Source: CAKVLS01 sp045534265
GTDB lineage: Bacteria > Bacillota > Clostridia > Christensenellales > UBA1242
Length of the DNA: 64,000 bases
Assembly: GCA_045534265.1 (NCBI GenBank)
Contig: JAZSJH010000002.1
Location: 51,518-115,517, forward strand
Direction: 5' to 3'
Positions 32,504 through 41,368 of this stretch are shown in pieces. Below the pieces are notes generated by a model. It was not told where the DNA came from and made no database searches. It saw only the letters and a list, made by a program, of their open reading frames with translations. Numbering within the stretch: position 1 is the stretch's first letter; each line of letters starts with the position of its first letter. The position numbers and the translations under genes are program-made.

Positions 32504-33118
32504 TTATTTGATTATTTTTTTGTTCCAAGATATTTTTTTGCAATGTGGACATTTCATAAATCGTGTTCTGTTAATATGCATAGCCAGATAAACTTGGGTA
32601 TATGTTGGAATATATTTGTGATTGCATTTTGGGCAAAGGTAATAACCGGCTTTTTGCTCAATAAACAAGCCAAAGGACATTGCTGTTATGTACATAATAA
32701 CATCTAAAATGATTGCGATAATAGGGAGAGTGTAGATGTGTAGTGTTTCAATTGCATAAACAGCACCCAAAAGAATTATGATAAACGAAATTGTTGATAT
32801 TATTGCCAAAATGATTTCTGTTACAAGAAGGCGTCTGTCGCTATCTTGTTTTTCTTGTCTAAGTTTTAACAACTGCTGTTCGGCTTTTTCCGAATAACTA
32901 TCTGTCGTTATTCTTTCGCCATTTAGGAGTTCGTTAATGCTTATGTCAAAAATCTCGCTTAATTTTTGTAAAGAATTAGCGTCGGGAATTCCTTTGCCCG
33001 TTTCCCATTTGGAAATAGTTTTTTCGCTAACAAAAAGTTTTTCGGAAAGTTTTGCTTGGGTGAGCTTTTTTGCCTTGCGCTCGCTTATAATTAATTCCCC
33101 AATTTTGTTATAATCCAT
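32504..33118 (-). CDS. XRE-family regulator with membrane helices and zinc ribbon
   Basis: A 204-residue protein with an N-terminal helix-turn-helix, KLTQAKLSEKLFVSEKTISK then WETGKGIPD. It is followed by two membrane helices (LLVTEIILAIISTISFIIIL, IAIILDVIMYITAMSFGLF) and a C-terminal zinc ribbon with CPKCNHKY and CPHCKKISW. Such membrane-tethered XRE proteins are frequent in Firmicutes, but their signal is unknown. The gene has AAAGGAGCC upstream. It converges with the acyltransferase-like gene; no DNA target is evident. Confidence 0.85.
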   Translation of the reverse strand: MDYNKIGELIISERKAKKLTQAKLSEKLFVSEKTISKWETGKGIPDANSLQKLSEIFDISINELLNGERITTDSYSEKAEQQLLKLRQEKQDSDRRLLVTEIILAIISTISFIIILLGAVYAIETLHIYTLPIIAIILDVIMYITAMSFGLFIEQKAGYYLCPKCNHKYIPTYTQVYLAMHINRTRFMKCPHCKKISWNKKIIK

Positions 33119-33277
33119 AAAGGCTCCTTTTTATTTATGTATTAAGTATATCATAAAAAGTTTGTAAAAAAATTAAAAAGATATAAATAAACTCTACAAA
33201 AGTTCGGTTTTTTGGAGTGGGTTATATTTTGCTTGTAGAATAATTGATTATAACCTTTGCTATTTTCAAATTATTTG

Positions 33278-33286
33278 TGTTATAAT
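33278..33286 (+). promoter_or_regulatory. Extended -10 promoter of the MFS gene
   Basis: TGT followed by TATAAT (33281-33286), 27 bases before the ATG. Confidence 0.6.
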
Positions 33287-33313
33287 CTAATATCTAATTA
33301 AAAGGAAATACAA

Positions 33314-34543
33314 ATGAGTAAAGCGGCACTTAGTTTTTTAGAAAAGCAAAGTTCTCTTGCGGACAAAAACAAAATAGAAAAAAGATATTTACAAGTAATT
33401 AGCATGCTGGTACAAATTATATTTGTATTCTTTAGCGTGTTTTTTAGTGTTTATGTGTACGAAATGTCAAAAGAAATTAACTTTGTTTTGATATACACAG
33501 TATTTAGTGTTGTAATGAGCATGTTAATTGAGCTTGTTGTGTACAGATTTGCTAACGATAAAGTGCTTAGAATATTGTTTAAGCTTAGTTTTTTATTGAG
33601 TTTGATTTCTATATTACTTACTTTTACTATAAGTCCAAATACACTTTATATGGTATTTGTAACGCAGTTTTTTTATGCTATGGCTACAAACTTTTATTAT
33701 ATGCCAAACGAAATAGCAACCTTAGATAAGAATTCAAAAAGCCAGATGCGCAAGTTTATCGGGGTAAACTCAATATTGTCTTTATTTGCAAAGGTTTTGA
33801 GTCCTTTCCTTTCTGGGTTTATTATTGACTATGTGTCTTACTATGTATTGTTTGGCATTATATCTGTTGTGGCGGCGGCTTGCTTTGTTTTATCATTTAA
33901 GGTAAAACGCCTTTGCGAAGTGGATTCAAAGATTAACTATAAGGTGTTTTTCAAAGATGTTCATAGCTACAAAGGTATAAGGCTGGGATATCTAGGGTAT
34001 GGTATATACAAATTTTCTCAAGATGGGGTAATAGATGTATTATTGCCTGTACTCATCTTTATGCGTACGGGTGGGAATTTTTCTGTAGGTATATATGCAG
34101 CTCTTGCGACATTGATTGCTGGAATTATACTTATTATTTACTTGTACCTATGTAAAAATAAAGCAGTCGCATTGTATATAGCTACGGGATTTTTGGTGGT
34201 TGCGTCTATTTTGATTATTGCGGTTAACTCTTTGGTGGTATTCTTTATATATTATTTTGTTAAGAAGATTTCATTTGAGATTTTGCGTAATGGTATATTT
34301 GAAAACTTGTTTAATCTTCCAAAAGGTACCGCAATGGAAAAATATAAAATTGAACAACACCTTACATTTTCTTTTTACAATAGAGGTTTTGTAGCTCTTG
34401 CGTATGTTGTGTCTTTGATTATTTATAATTTTATAAAAAGCGACATAGCTATATCCCTTATCTTAGCGATACTATCTATTAGCCAAATTGCATCAACAAT
34501 ACTTATTGTCAAAAGCGATAAGTTGCGTGACCAAAATATGTAA
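33314..34543 (+). CDS. Major facilitator superfamily carrier
   Basis: A 409-residue protein with 12 predicted helices in two bundles of six, as expected for an MFS carrier. A cytoplasmic loop around residues 190-220 (VKRLCEVDSKINYKVFFKD) separates the halves. Substrate motifs such as the GxxxDRxGRR loop are not clearly present, so no substrate is proposed; the YxiO-like or drug-efflux groups are possibilities. AAAGGAA is the ribosome site. A terminator follows at 34598. Confidence 0.75.
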   Translation: MSKAALSFLEKQSSLADKNKIEKRYLQVISMLVQIIFVFFSVFFSVYVYEMSKEINFVLIYTVFSVVMSMLIELVVYRFANDKVLRILFKLSFLLSLISILLTFTISPNTLYMVFVTQFFYAMATNFYYMPNEIATLDKNSKSQMRKFIGVNSILSLFAKVLSPFLSGFIIDYVSYYVLFGIISVVAAACFVLSFKVKRLCEVDSKINYKVFFKDVHSYKGIRLGYLGYGIYKFSQDGVIDVLLPVLIFMRTGGNFSVGIYAALATLIAGIILIIYLYLCKNKAVALYIATGFLVVASILIIAVNSLVVFFIYYFVKKISFEILRNGIFENLFNLPKGTAMEKYKIEQHLTFSFYNRGFVALAYVVSLIIYNFIKSDIAISLILAILSISQIASTILIVKSDKLRDQNM

Positions 34544-34593
34544 AAACAATATTGAATTTTTAACGAAATATTTTGACTTTATTAGAGTAACAA

Positions 34594-34630
34594 AAAAAGA
34601 AGTAGTTAGATAATTACTTCTTTTTTTTAT
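34594..34630 (+). terminator. Terminator after the MFS gene
   Basis: AAGAAGTAGTTA / ATTACTTCTT hairpin followed by T-run. Confidence 0.7.
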
Positions 34631-34666
34631 TTTTGAAAAAAAATATTTATTTTTCAAAAAAAGGGG

Positions 34667-34695
34667 TTGACTTATGGCTTTTTTGGCTTTATATT
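34667..34695 (+). promoter_or_regulatory. Promoter of mgtE
   Basis: TTGACT (34667-34672), 17-base spacer and TATATT (34690-34695). Confidence 0.7.
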
Positions 34696-34705
34696 GAATT
34701 TAGAT

Positions 34706-34740
34706 AGAAATGACTAAAAAGCATTTCTTATTTTATTTTT
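34706..34740 (+). promoter_or_regulatory. Terminator-like hairpin in the mgtE leader
   Basis: AGAAATG / CATTTCT stem (34706-34728) with a loop of nine, followed by TATTTTATTTTT. It could attenuate mgtE, but it is AU-rich and weak. Confidence 0.35.
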
Positions 34741-34759
34741 ATCAAAGGGGGTATAGATT

Positions 34760-36124
34760 ATGTATAAAGAACTACTAGAAAAAATTGAAGAAAACAAAAT
34801 CAAACTTGTAAAAGAAGAATTAGTAGAAATGCTTGTTCCTGACATTGCAAATCTACTAGAGCAAATCGAATCCCCGAAAAATCTTGTTAAGGTATTTAAG
34901 ATACTTCCAAAGGATATGGGAGCAGAAGTATTTACCTATATCGATAGCGATATACAAGAAAAGCTAGTTCTTGCACTTAGCGACAAAGAACTAGGATATA
35001 TTATGGAAGAAATGCCAATTGATGATGCGGTTGACTTCGTTGAAGAGATGCCTGCAAACATTGTAGAAAGAGCGCTTAAAATATCAACCAAAGAAACAAG
35101 AAAACAAATCAATCAATATTTGGGCTATAAAGAAGACACTGCAGGGTCTATTATGACTCCTGAGTTTATTGACCTTCAAGAAGGCAAAAAGGTAGACAGT
35201 TGCCTAAAAAGAATAAGAAGACTAGGCAAAGACGTAGAAACAATCAACGTGCTATATGTTACAGATTCTGCAAGAGTTTTGAAAGGCGTTTTGTCTATTA
35301 GAGATTTGTTGCTTGCAGATGGCGAAACTACCGTTGGCGAGATTATGAACGAAAATGTTGTATTTGCCGAAACTACAACCGACCAAGAAGAGATTTCAAG
35401 ACTATTTAGAGAATATGACTTTTTGGCAATGCCAATAGTTGACAAAGAAAAACGCCTTGTAGGTATTGTAACAATTGACGATATTATTGACGTTATCGAA
35501 GAAGAGTCAACCGAAGATATCTCTATCATGGCGGCAACAACACCAAATGAAAAACCATATCTTAAAACTAGCTTTTTTAGATTGTGGCTAAACAGAGCAC
35601 CTTGGCTTATGCTACTTATGATATCTGCAACATTTACAGGTCTTATCATTAGCAAAAACGAAGCACTTTTGAGCGGTGGCTTTTATGGAATACTTCTTAC
35701 TGCGTGTATTCCTATGATTATGGGGACTGGCGGTAATGCCGGCGGTCAATCGTCTGCTACTATCATTAGAGGTATTGCCCTTAATGAAATAGAGTTTAAG
35801 GATTTATTTAAGGTAATGCTAAAAGAAATGCTTGTTGGCATTCTTCTAGGGCTTACAATATCTATTGCTTGTTTTGGAAAAATCATTTTGATTGATGGAA
35901 TGTTGTTCAAAACACCAGGCGTTGATGTTTCATCTGCACTTATCATATCTCTTGCTATGTTTGTAACAATTGTTATGGCAAAGATAATTGGTTGCACACT
36001 TCCTATCATTGCAAAAAAATGTAAACTAGACCCAGCCGTTATGGCAAGTCCATTTATCACAACTATACTAGATACATTGTCACTTCTTGTATATTGTGGA
36101 CTATCAATTGCATTTTTACTATAA
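34760..36124 (+). CDS. mgtE: MgtE-type magnesium transporter
   Basis: A 454-residue protein with the three MgtE parts: an N-domain of helical repeats (residues 1-130, DDAVDFVEEMPANIVER), two CBS domains (about 135-260) and five membrane helices (about 275-454). Typical motifs are YKEDTAGSIMTPEFI, the pore-lining PMIMGTGGNAGGQSSATIIR and the final DTLSLLVYCGLS. It imports Mg2+ and closes when the CBS/N domains bind Mg2+. A GGGGG ribosome site is present. A short 5' leader with a weak hairpin precedes it; no M-box riboswitch was seen. Confidence 0.95.
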   Translation: MYKELLEKIEENKIKLVKEELVEMLVPDIANLLEQIESPKNLVKVFKILPKDMGAEVFTYIDSDIQEKLVLALSDKELGYIMEEMPIDDAVDFVEEMPANIVERALKISTKETRKQINQYLGYKEDTAGSIMTPEFIDLQEGKKVDSCLKRIRRLGKDVETINVLYVTDSARVLKGVLSIRDLLLADGETTVGEIMNENVVFAETTTDQEEISRLFREYDFLAMPIVDKEKRLVGIVTIDDIIDVIEEESTEDISIMAATTPNEKPYLKTSFFRLWLNRAPWLMLLMISATFTGLIISKNEALLSGGFYGILLTACIPMIMGTGGNAGGQSSATIIRGIALNEIEFKDLFKVMLKEMLVGILLGLTISIACFGKIILIDGMLFKTPGVDVSSALIISLAMFVTIVMAKIIGCTLPIIAKKCKLDPAVMASPFITTILDTLSLLVYCGLSIAFLL

Positions 36125-36130
36125 ATAAAA

Positions 36131-36162
36131 CAAGGTACTACTATGTAGTATCTTTTTTTTAT
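36131..36162 (+). terminator. Terminator after mgtE
   Basis: GGTACTAC / GTAGTATC hairpin with eight T following. Confidence 0.8.
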
Positions 36163-36239
36163 AAAATATTTTTGACAAAATGCGTTAAAAGTTTTCTTTT
36201 ATTTTTTTACTATGCTATACTATCGCCGAGGTGTAAATT

Positions 36240-38057
36240 ATGAAAGATGCACAAGAGAAAAAATCCATTAAGGGTTATAAAAACACTTTACATTATTTAA
36301 GTTATTTCAAAAAATACAAATGGCTTTGCATAGGCTTTTGGTTTTTGCTAGCTTGCACTGGTGTAGTTAGCTTTTTCTCACCACTTGCCCTTGGTAAAGT
36401 TATTTCGCATATGACAGTAACGCAAAACTTTAAGGCTGCGATTGATTATGCTTTAATTTTTGCAGGGCTGGAATTTTTAGCTTTGGGTATAGCGCTACTT
36501 AGAGTTCCATTTTTCAAAAAACTAGAAAACTATGTAAAAAGAGATGTTAAGCTAACTATTATAAGAGATAGTTTTAACATCAATATTGGCGAGTTTGAAA
36601 AGTTGGGTAACGGTACGTTTATCACAAGACTTACAACAGATCTTGATTCACTAGCACTATCGTTCAAAAACATAAGTGAAACAATAGTTAACTTTGTATC
36701 AAAGATTGGCTTTATTGCTTTTGTATTTGTGGTTAATGTTTGGCTTGGTCTTTTCCTTGTAGGATTTATAGTTCTTAGATATTTGATTTATCAAATAAGA
36801 ATGTTCTATTTTACTCGTATGAAACCGGGAGTTCTAAAAAGGGTAGAAGATATCAATTCTATGGTAGGCGAAAGCATCAGGGGTATCAAAGATATCAAAA
36901 CTTTGGGGCTTAGTGATAATATCCTAGATAGAATACATGTACTTCAAACAGGATATATGAAAGCCGATAATAAAGAATGGTACGTAGGCTCTGCCTTAGT
37001 TGCCCTTGCCAACTTTGTAAGCTTGCTTTGCAACCTTTTCTTTATTATTCTTTGTGTACATTTGATTGGTATTAGTCAGCTAGACCTTACAATCTTTTAT
37101 TCTGTATATGTTTATAAAAATAGTGTTATGGAATTTGCCGTACAACTTGGACATTTGCAAGACTACTTCAAAGAAGTTGAAGTTTCCGCTCAAAGGGTAT
37201 TCCAACTATCTCACGAAGAAAACTACAGCCACGACAAATTTGGTAATGTAGAGCTTCCTGTATATAACGGAAATATCGAATTCAAAAATGTAAGTTTCCA
37301 ATATACCGAAGAAGAAAAAATCCTAGATGATGTTAGTTTCAAAGTTCAATCAAATACCCACGTAGCATTTGTAGGTGAGAGTGGTTGCGGTAAGAGTACA
37401 ATAGTTGCTCTTATCTGTAAACTATTTGACCCAGACAATGGTGTTATACTTTTTGATGATACAAACTCAACTTCACTTGCACAAGGCTTTGGTAAAAATG
37501 TAGCAATGGTATCACAACAACCATATTTGTTCAATTTGACAATTAGAGAAAATATGCAACTTGTAAAACCTGATGTTACAGATGAAGAAATTTATAGAGT
37601 TTTGAAATTTGCCAATGCATATGATTTTGTGGTCGAACTTCCACAAAAATTAGATAGCTTTTTGGGCGAAGGTGGAACAAGACTTTCTGGTGGACAAAAA
37701 CAAAGAATATGTATTGCAAGAGCACTGCTAAAAGATTCAAAAATTATTATCTTTGACGAAGCAACATCAGCCCTTGACAATATCTCTCAACAACTTGTTA
37801 TGGATTCTGTAGAAGAGCTAAAACAAGACAAGACAATTATTACAATTGCCCACCGACTTTCTACTATCGAAAACTGTGATACAATTTATTTTGTAGACAA
37901 AGGAAAAATTGTTGACTTTGGCACTCACAAACATCTTCTTAAAAATAATAAAAAATATGCAACTCTTTATAACAAGCAAAAGAAAGAAAAACAAAACGAA
38001 GAAATGGAAGAAGATGTTCAAACCGAAGATGACGGAATTATTAATATCGAAGAATAG
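36240..38057 (+). CDS. ABC exporter half-transporter (membrane + ATPase fusion)
   Basis: A 605-residue half-transporter. Six membrane helices occupy residues ~30-310, and an ATPase follows with Walker A GESGCGKST (379-387), Q-loop VSQQPYLF, signature LSGGQKQR, Walker B IIIFDEATSALD and H-loop TIAHRLSTI. It probably works as a homodimer exporting lipids, peptides or drugs; the single gene gives no substrate clue. The last 40 residues are a Lys/Glu-rich tail. GAGGTG precedes the ATG. It forms its own unit ending in a terminator. Confidence 0.93.
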   Translation: MKDAQEKKSIKGYKNTLHYLSYFKKYKWLCIGFWFLLACTGVVSFFSPLALGKVISHMTVTQNFKAAIDYALIFAGLEFLALGIALLRVPFFKKLENYVKRDVKLTIIRDSFNINIGEFEKLGNGTFITRLTTDLDSLALSFKNISETIVNFVSKIGFIAFVFVVNVWLGLFLVGFIVLRYLIYQIRMFYFTRMKPGVLKRVEDINSMVGESIRGIKDIKTLGLSDNILDRIHVLQTGYMKADNKEWYVGSALVALANFVSLLCNLFFIILCVHLIGISQLDLTIFYSVYVYKNSVMEFAVQLGHLQDYFKEVEVSAQRVFQLSHEENYSHDKFGNVELPVYNGNIEFKNVSFQYTEEEKILDDVSFKVQSNTHVAFVGESGCGKSTIVALICKLFDPDNGVILFDDTNSTSLAQGFGKNVAMVSQQPYLFNLTIRENMQLVKPDVTDEEIYRVLKFANAYDFVVELPQKLDSFLGEGGTRLSGGQKQRICIARALLKDSKIIIFDEATSALDNISQQLVMDSVEELKQDKTIITIAHRLSTIENCDTIYFVDKGKIVDFGTHKHLLKNNKKYATLYNKQKKEKQNEEMEEDVQTEDDGIINIEE

Positions 38058-38061
38058 ATAT

Positions 38062-38096
38062 AAAAAAAATCTTATCAATTTGATAAGGTTTTTTTG
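38062..38096 (+). terminator. Terminator after the ABC exporter gene
   Basis: AAATCTTATCAA / TTGATAAGGTTT stem with a T-run. Confidence 0.8.
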
Positions 38097-38268
38097 TTTG
38101 TGATTTTACAAAAGCAAAACATACTTAATTATGAATTTATGTTATTTTGTTGTTTTGAAAATTCAATAAATGAAAAAAGTTTTTTATAAATAATGTAAAA
38201 ATGTAGAGTGTAAAAATAGTTTATTTTTTTTGTGTGTTGTGGTACAATCTTGTCGTAGGAGAAAAATT

Positions 38269-38733
38269 ATGAATATCGAATTTAGACAAGCAACAATAGA
38301 TGACTTTAGCGAAATCGTAAAACTTTATGCAAAGGTAATTAAGACTACATATACAACTTGGGACAAAGACTACCCAAGCAAAGCTATGATAAAAGAAGAC
38401 ATAATGACAGGTCGTTTGGTTGCAGCTATTTGTGATAACAAAATTGTTGGTGTTGCCGCTGTTGACGGTAACAAATTTGAAGACGAAGGAATGAAAGTTG
38501 GTGGCTTTGCAAGAATTTGTATTCATCCAGATTATCAAGGTAAAGGTCTTGGAACAAAGTTTGTAAAACACATAACAGAGATGCTAAAAAACTTGGGATG
38601 CAAAAAAATCAAACTTAGAGTTTCTATGCAAAACACCGCTGCAATCAAGATGTATGAAAAATGCGGTTTTGAGAATATTGGACAAGATTTTAACTTCGAA
38701 CTTGAGTGGTTCTTGTTTGAAAAAACGTTGTAA
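38269..38733 (+). CDS. GNAT-family N-acetyltransferase
   Basis: A 154-residue protein with a complete GNAT fold. The acetyl-CoA-binding motif A is IHPDYQGKGLGTKFVKHI, followed by motif B in KLRVSMQNTAAIKMYEKCGFENIG. Members acetylate amines on small molecules, peptides or antibiotics; the substrate is unknown. The ATG at 38269 is chosen because AGGAG lies 8 bases upstream, while a longer frame from 38230 covers the promoter-like TGGTACAAT. Confidence 0.9.
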   Translation: MNIEFRQATIDDFSEIVKLYAKVIKTTYTTWDKDYPSKAMIKEDIMTGRLVAAICDNKIVGVAAVDGNKFEDEGMKVGGFARICIHPDYQGKGLGTKFVKHITEMLKNLGCKKIKLRVSMQNTAAIKMYEKCGFENIGQDFNFELEWFLFEKTL

Positions 38734-38824
38734 AAATAACAAAAAATTTAATCAAATTTTGGCTTATAAATTTTTGTTGCAAAAAGCAAAAACAATGCCT
38801 TGAGCAAATAAATTGATGTGTAGA

Positions 38825-38974
38825 CCACTTGGTCGCAAAAACCTGCATTTGCCTATATAAAGGCAAAATACGAACAAAACCACTTGGTCGGGATTTGACA
38901 AAATGTTTGTAAGTCTAAAATTGTATTGCAAAGAAATTGGCTACAAAAATAACCATTTCGACCAAACGGTCGAA
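38825..38974. repeat. Three palindromic TTGGTCG-bearing sites upstream of the His/Cys-rich gene
   Basis: CCACTTGGTCG at 38825-38835 and again at 38880-38890 (55 bases apart, same direction). At 38957-38974 lies a palindrome TTCGACCAAACGGTCGAA that holds the same TTGGTCG in the other direction. Between them is a TTTGCCT/AGGCAAA hairpin (38848-38867). These look like operator sites or RNA elements of the next gene. Confidence 0.5.
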
Positions 38975-39033
38975 AATAGGGCTAGACAATGTCAGTAAAA
39001 TAAATAATGCAAAAAATAGGAGATAAATAAACT

Positions 39034-39597
39034 ATGGCAAAAGAAACAAAAAAGACAGAAAGTAAAAAATCAAAAGAACAAAAATATGGTGATGTTATCC
39101 AAAATCATGACCTTGTAAAAAGAACTTTGATGGTTGCAGGTTTCCCTGCAATGGTTAGAGAATATATCAAAAACGGCACTGTATGCTATGCTGGTTTTTT
39201 GCCAGGTTTTGAATTTTGTGAAGTAGAAGATATAGAAGATTTTGGCGAGCTTATGGAGACGCTTCAAGATATGCTTGATGATGAAGTAGAAGAGCTTGTT
39301 GTTTTTGGTGAGCAACTACCTAATGTCCCAGAAGATGAAAAACTAATGGAGATTTATCCAGGTCACGAAATCAAATATCTTGATATAAATGTCTATGCCG
39401 AAAAAGATGAAAACTGCACACATGATTGTTCAACTTGTGCAGGCTGTTCTTTTACAACTGACGGCAACGAAGATTATGATTTTGGCGAAGGTTTTGATTA
39501 TGGTGATGAATGTGATGACGAAGATTGTGGCTGTGGCCACCATCATGATGAAGACTGCGATTGTGATGATGATTGTGACTGTCACCACCACGAATAA
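39034..39597 (+). CDS. Acidic protein with Cys/His-rich metal-binding tail
   Basis: A 187-residue protein. A Lys-rich start is followed by a ~90-residue compact domain with GTVCYAGFLPGFEFCEVE, faintly like HicB. The last ~60 residues carry 13 cysteines and 9 histidines among Asp/Glu (CTHDCSTCAGCSF, then CDCDDDCDCHHH). That density fits metal chelation, probably Zn, Cu or a similar ion. The convergent permease also has a His-rich loop. No named family fits. Three TTGGTCG palindromes lie upstream, and AGGAG precedes the ATG. Confidence 0.65.
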   Translation: MAKETKKTESKKSKEQKYGDVIQNHDLVKRTLMVAGFPAMVREYIKNGTVCYAGFLPGFEFCEVEDIEDFGELMETLQDMLDDEVEELVVFGEQLPNVPEDEKLMEIYPGHEIKYLDINVYAEKDENCTHDCSTCAGCSFTTDGNEDYDFGEGFDYGDECDDEDCGCGHHHDEDCDCDDDCDCHHHE

Positions 39598-39652
39598 TTG
39601 CATCTGAAAAACAAACGCCATAAAGTTATGCGTAAAATAAAACTAAAAAACC

Positions 39653-39690
39653 AAAAAACTACTCGAATATTTCGAGTAGTTTTTTTTAAT
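39653..39690. terminator. Bidirectional terminator between convergent genes
   Basis: ACTACTCGAA / TTCGAGTAGT stem with A and T runs on the sides. Confidence 0.9.
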
Positions 39691-39706
39691 TTGCATAAAA
39701 TGATTT

Positions 39707-40582
39707 TTACTTAAAACCAAGTATAAATGATACTGCATATCCAAATATTAATGCAACGCCAATAAGTATTGCAAGGATACAGAAGTTTTCTTTTTTGTTT
39801 TTGTTATCTTTGAATAAAAACATAAGTCCAAGTCCCGCATTACAAATAAGCCCAGCAAGACAAGCCCCAAAACCAATTCCGCCTTTGATAAACAATTCCG
39901 CAACGAGCATTGATGCTGCACAGTTTGGTATAAGCCCAACAAAGGTGGTAATAAGTGGAGAGAAATACTTTGCTGACAAAAGAGCATTTGTTATTACATC
40001 TTCGCCAACAGTGTGCATTGTGATAGAAAAGATAAGATTGATAACAAGAATATAAGCAAAGATTTTTAGCGAGTGAAGAAGTGGGTGAAGAAATAGTTGT
40101 TTTGCTGTTTTCTTTTCGCCTTCTATATGGTGATTGCAGCAACCACTATGAACTTCTTCTTTGTGCTCACATTCGTGCTGGTGGTGATGAACTTGCTTTT
40201 TGCTTTTTGTATAAATAGCATCAACAATATATCCTACAACAAAACCAAGTACAAATTTAATCGCAATAAGCGGAAGGACAGTTAGTATTTTGTCCGGGTT
40301 TGATATAAGTAAAGGTAGAGCTTCGTCATTTGTTGCTATGTACATAGCAAGAAGCGTACCCATAGTTATATGTCTTTTGACATACAGGTCGGTTGCGACA
40401 ACACTAAAACCGCATTGAGGAATAAGTCCAAACAGCGCTCCAAATATTGGTGAGAACTTTTTGGTCTTTTGTAGTTTGTTAGAAATCTTGTTTTCGACAA
40501 GCTCTATTAACACATAAACCACAAATATAACCGCAAAGGATATTAAGCTTTCATAAACCGCGTGCCATATTGCGTGCCACAT
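39707..40582 (-). CDS. ArsP_2-like heavy-metal exporter permease
   Basis: A 291-residue multipass protein with ten or so hydrophobic helices. Two related half-motifs, LIPQCGFSVVATDLYV and LIPNCAASMLVAELF, show an internal repeat. The cytoplasmic loop between the halves is His-rich (HHHQHECEHKEEVHSGCCNHH). This agrees with the ArsP_2 group of predicted heavy-metal exporters. The start at 40582 has AAAGGAG 8 bases upstream; a longer frame begins at 40651 without one. It is convergent with the Cys/His-rich gene, so the two may serve the same metal. Confidence 0.75.
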   Translation of the reverse strand: MWHAIWHAVYESLISFAVIFVVYVLIELVENKISNKLQKTKKFSPIFGALFGLIPQCGFSVVATDLYVKRHITMGTLLAMYIATNDEALPLLISNPDKILTVLPLIAIKFVLGFVVGYIVDAIYTKSKKQVHHHQHECEHKEEVHSGCCNHHIEGEKKTAKQLFLHPLLHSLKIFAYILVINLIFSITMHTVGEDVITNALLSAKYFSPLITTFVGLIPNCAASMLVAELFIKGGIGFGACLAGLICNAGLGLMFLFKDNKNKKENFCILAILIGVALIFGYAVSFILGFK

Positions 40583-40700
40583 AAGTTTTGCTCCTTTAAT
40601 TTTTTTTTGACTATTATATATTACTCCAAATGCCCAAAAAGTCAAGCGCAATCAATTTACTATTTTGACAAAATATGCTAAACTGACCTTGGAGAAAAAT

Positions 40701-41264
40701 ATGAAAAAGATAATTATAGATTTTGACGAAGTAATTTGTGATAATGAATTTATGCAAACCTTTAATGAGTTTTTTAATACAAACAAAAAACCTTCAGATT
40801 TTGAAAGCTTTTATATAGATGCCAGCATCAAAGACCCAGCTCAAAAAAGAGCCTTTGGCGAATATGTTGTTGCAAGGAATTTTTATCGTGGAGCTACATT
40901 GAAACCTGGGGTAAAAGAAGCTATACAAGAATTATCACAAAAGTATGACATTTATATCTGTACGGCATACTATATGGATTATGTTAGAGAACTTTGTGGA
41001 AAGGTTATCGCTCAAAAGTATGAATTTATCGCAAGAGAAATGCCGAACTTTAATATGTCGAAAATGATTTTTACCAATAGCAAAAATACTGTTGTGGGTG
41101 ACATTATGATAGATGACAATCTAAACAACCTATTGACAAACAAGTCTTATCAAAAACTATTGTTTACTGCAGAGCATAACGAAAAGTATACAGATGACGA
41201 ACTAAGAACTCATAATGTGGTAAGAGTAAACAGCTGGGAAGATATAAAAAAGATATTACTTTAA
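40701..41264 (+). CDS. 5'-nucleotidase-like HAD hydrolase
   Basis: A 187-residue HAD protein. The nucleophile motif is IIDFDEVICDNE (DxD), the Thr motif is ICTAYY, and the last Asp pair is VVGDIMIDDNLNN. The order and length fit the NT5C/5'-deoxynucleotidase-like group that removes phosphate from nucleoside monophosphates. The substrate is not certain. ATG 40701 is preferred because of the GGAG site 6 bases before it; a frame from 40665 would begin at a TTG inside AT-rich DNA. A terminator follows. Confidence 0.8.
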   Translation: MKKIIIDFDEVICDNEFMQTFNEFFNTNKKPSDFESFYIDASIKDPAQKRAFGEYVVARNFYRGATLKPGVKEAIQELSQKYDIYICTAYYMDYVRELCGKVIAQKYEFIAREMPNFNMSKMIFTNSKNTVVGDIMIDDNLNNLLTNKSYQKLLFTAEHNEKYTDDELRTHNVVRVNSWEDIKKILL

Positions 41265-41303
41265 CGCAAGATATCTTTTTGATTTTATAAAATAACAAAT
41301 GAT

Positions 41304-41330
41304 AAAGTAGCGGTATGCTACTTTTTTTGT
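41304..41330 (+). terminator. Terminator after the HAD gene
   Basis: AAAGTAGC / GCTACTTT hairpin followed by T-run, directly before the recD2 promoter. Confidence 0.85.
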
Positions 41331-41359
41331 TTGCAACTGCGGGGGCTTTTGGGTATAAT
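41331..41359 (+). promoter_or_regulatory. Promoter of recD2, suggesting a leaderless mRNA
   Basis: TTGCAA (41331-41336), 17-base spacer, TATAAT (41354-41359). The ATG follows only 9 bases later, and no ribosome site lies between. Confidence 0.75.
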
Positions 41360-41368
41360 TAAGATAGT

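Noticed and set aside
34696..34760. M-box (ykoK) magnesium riboswitch before mgtE
   Set aside because: The leader is only about 60 bases, too short for the M-box, and its conserved blocks are absent.
39389..39607. Second open frame inside the Cys/His-rich gene
   Set aside because: It is a shadow frame of the repeated GAT/TGT codons and has no ribosome site.
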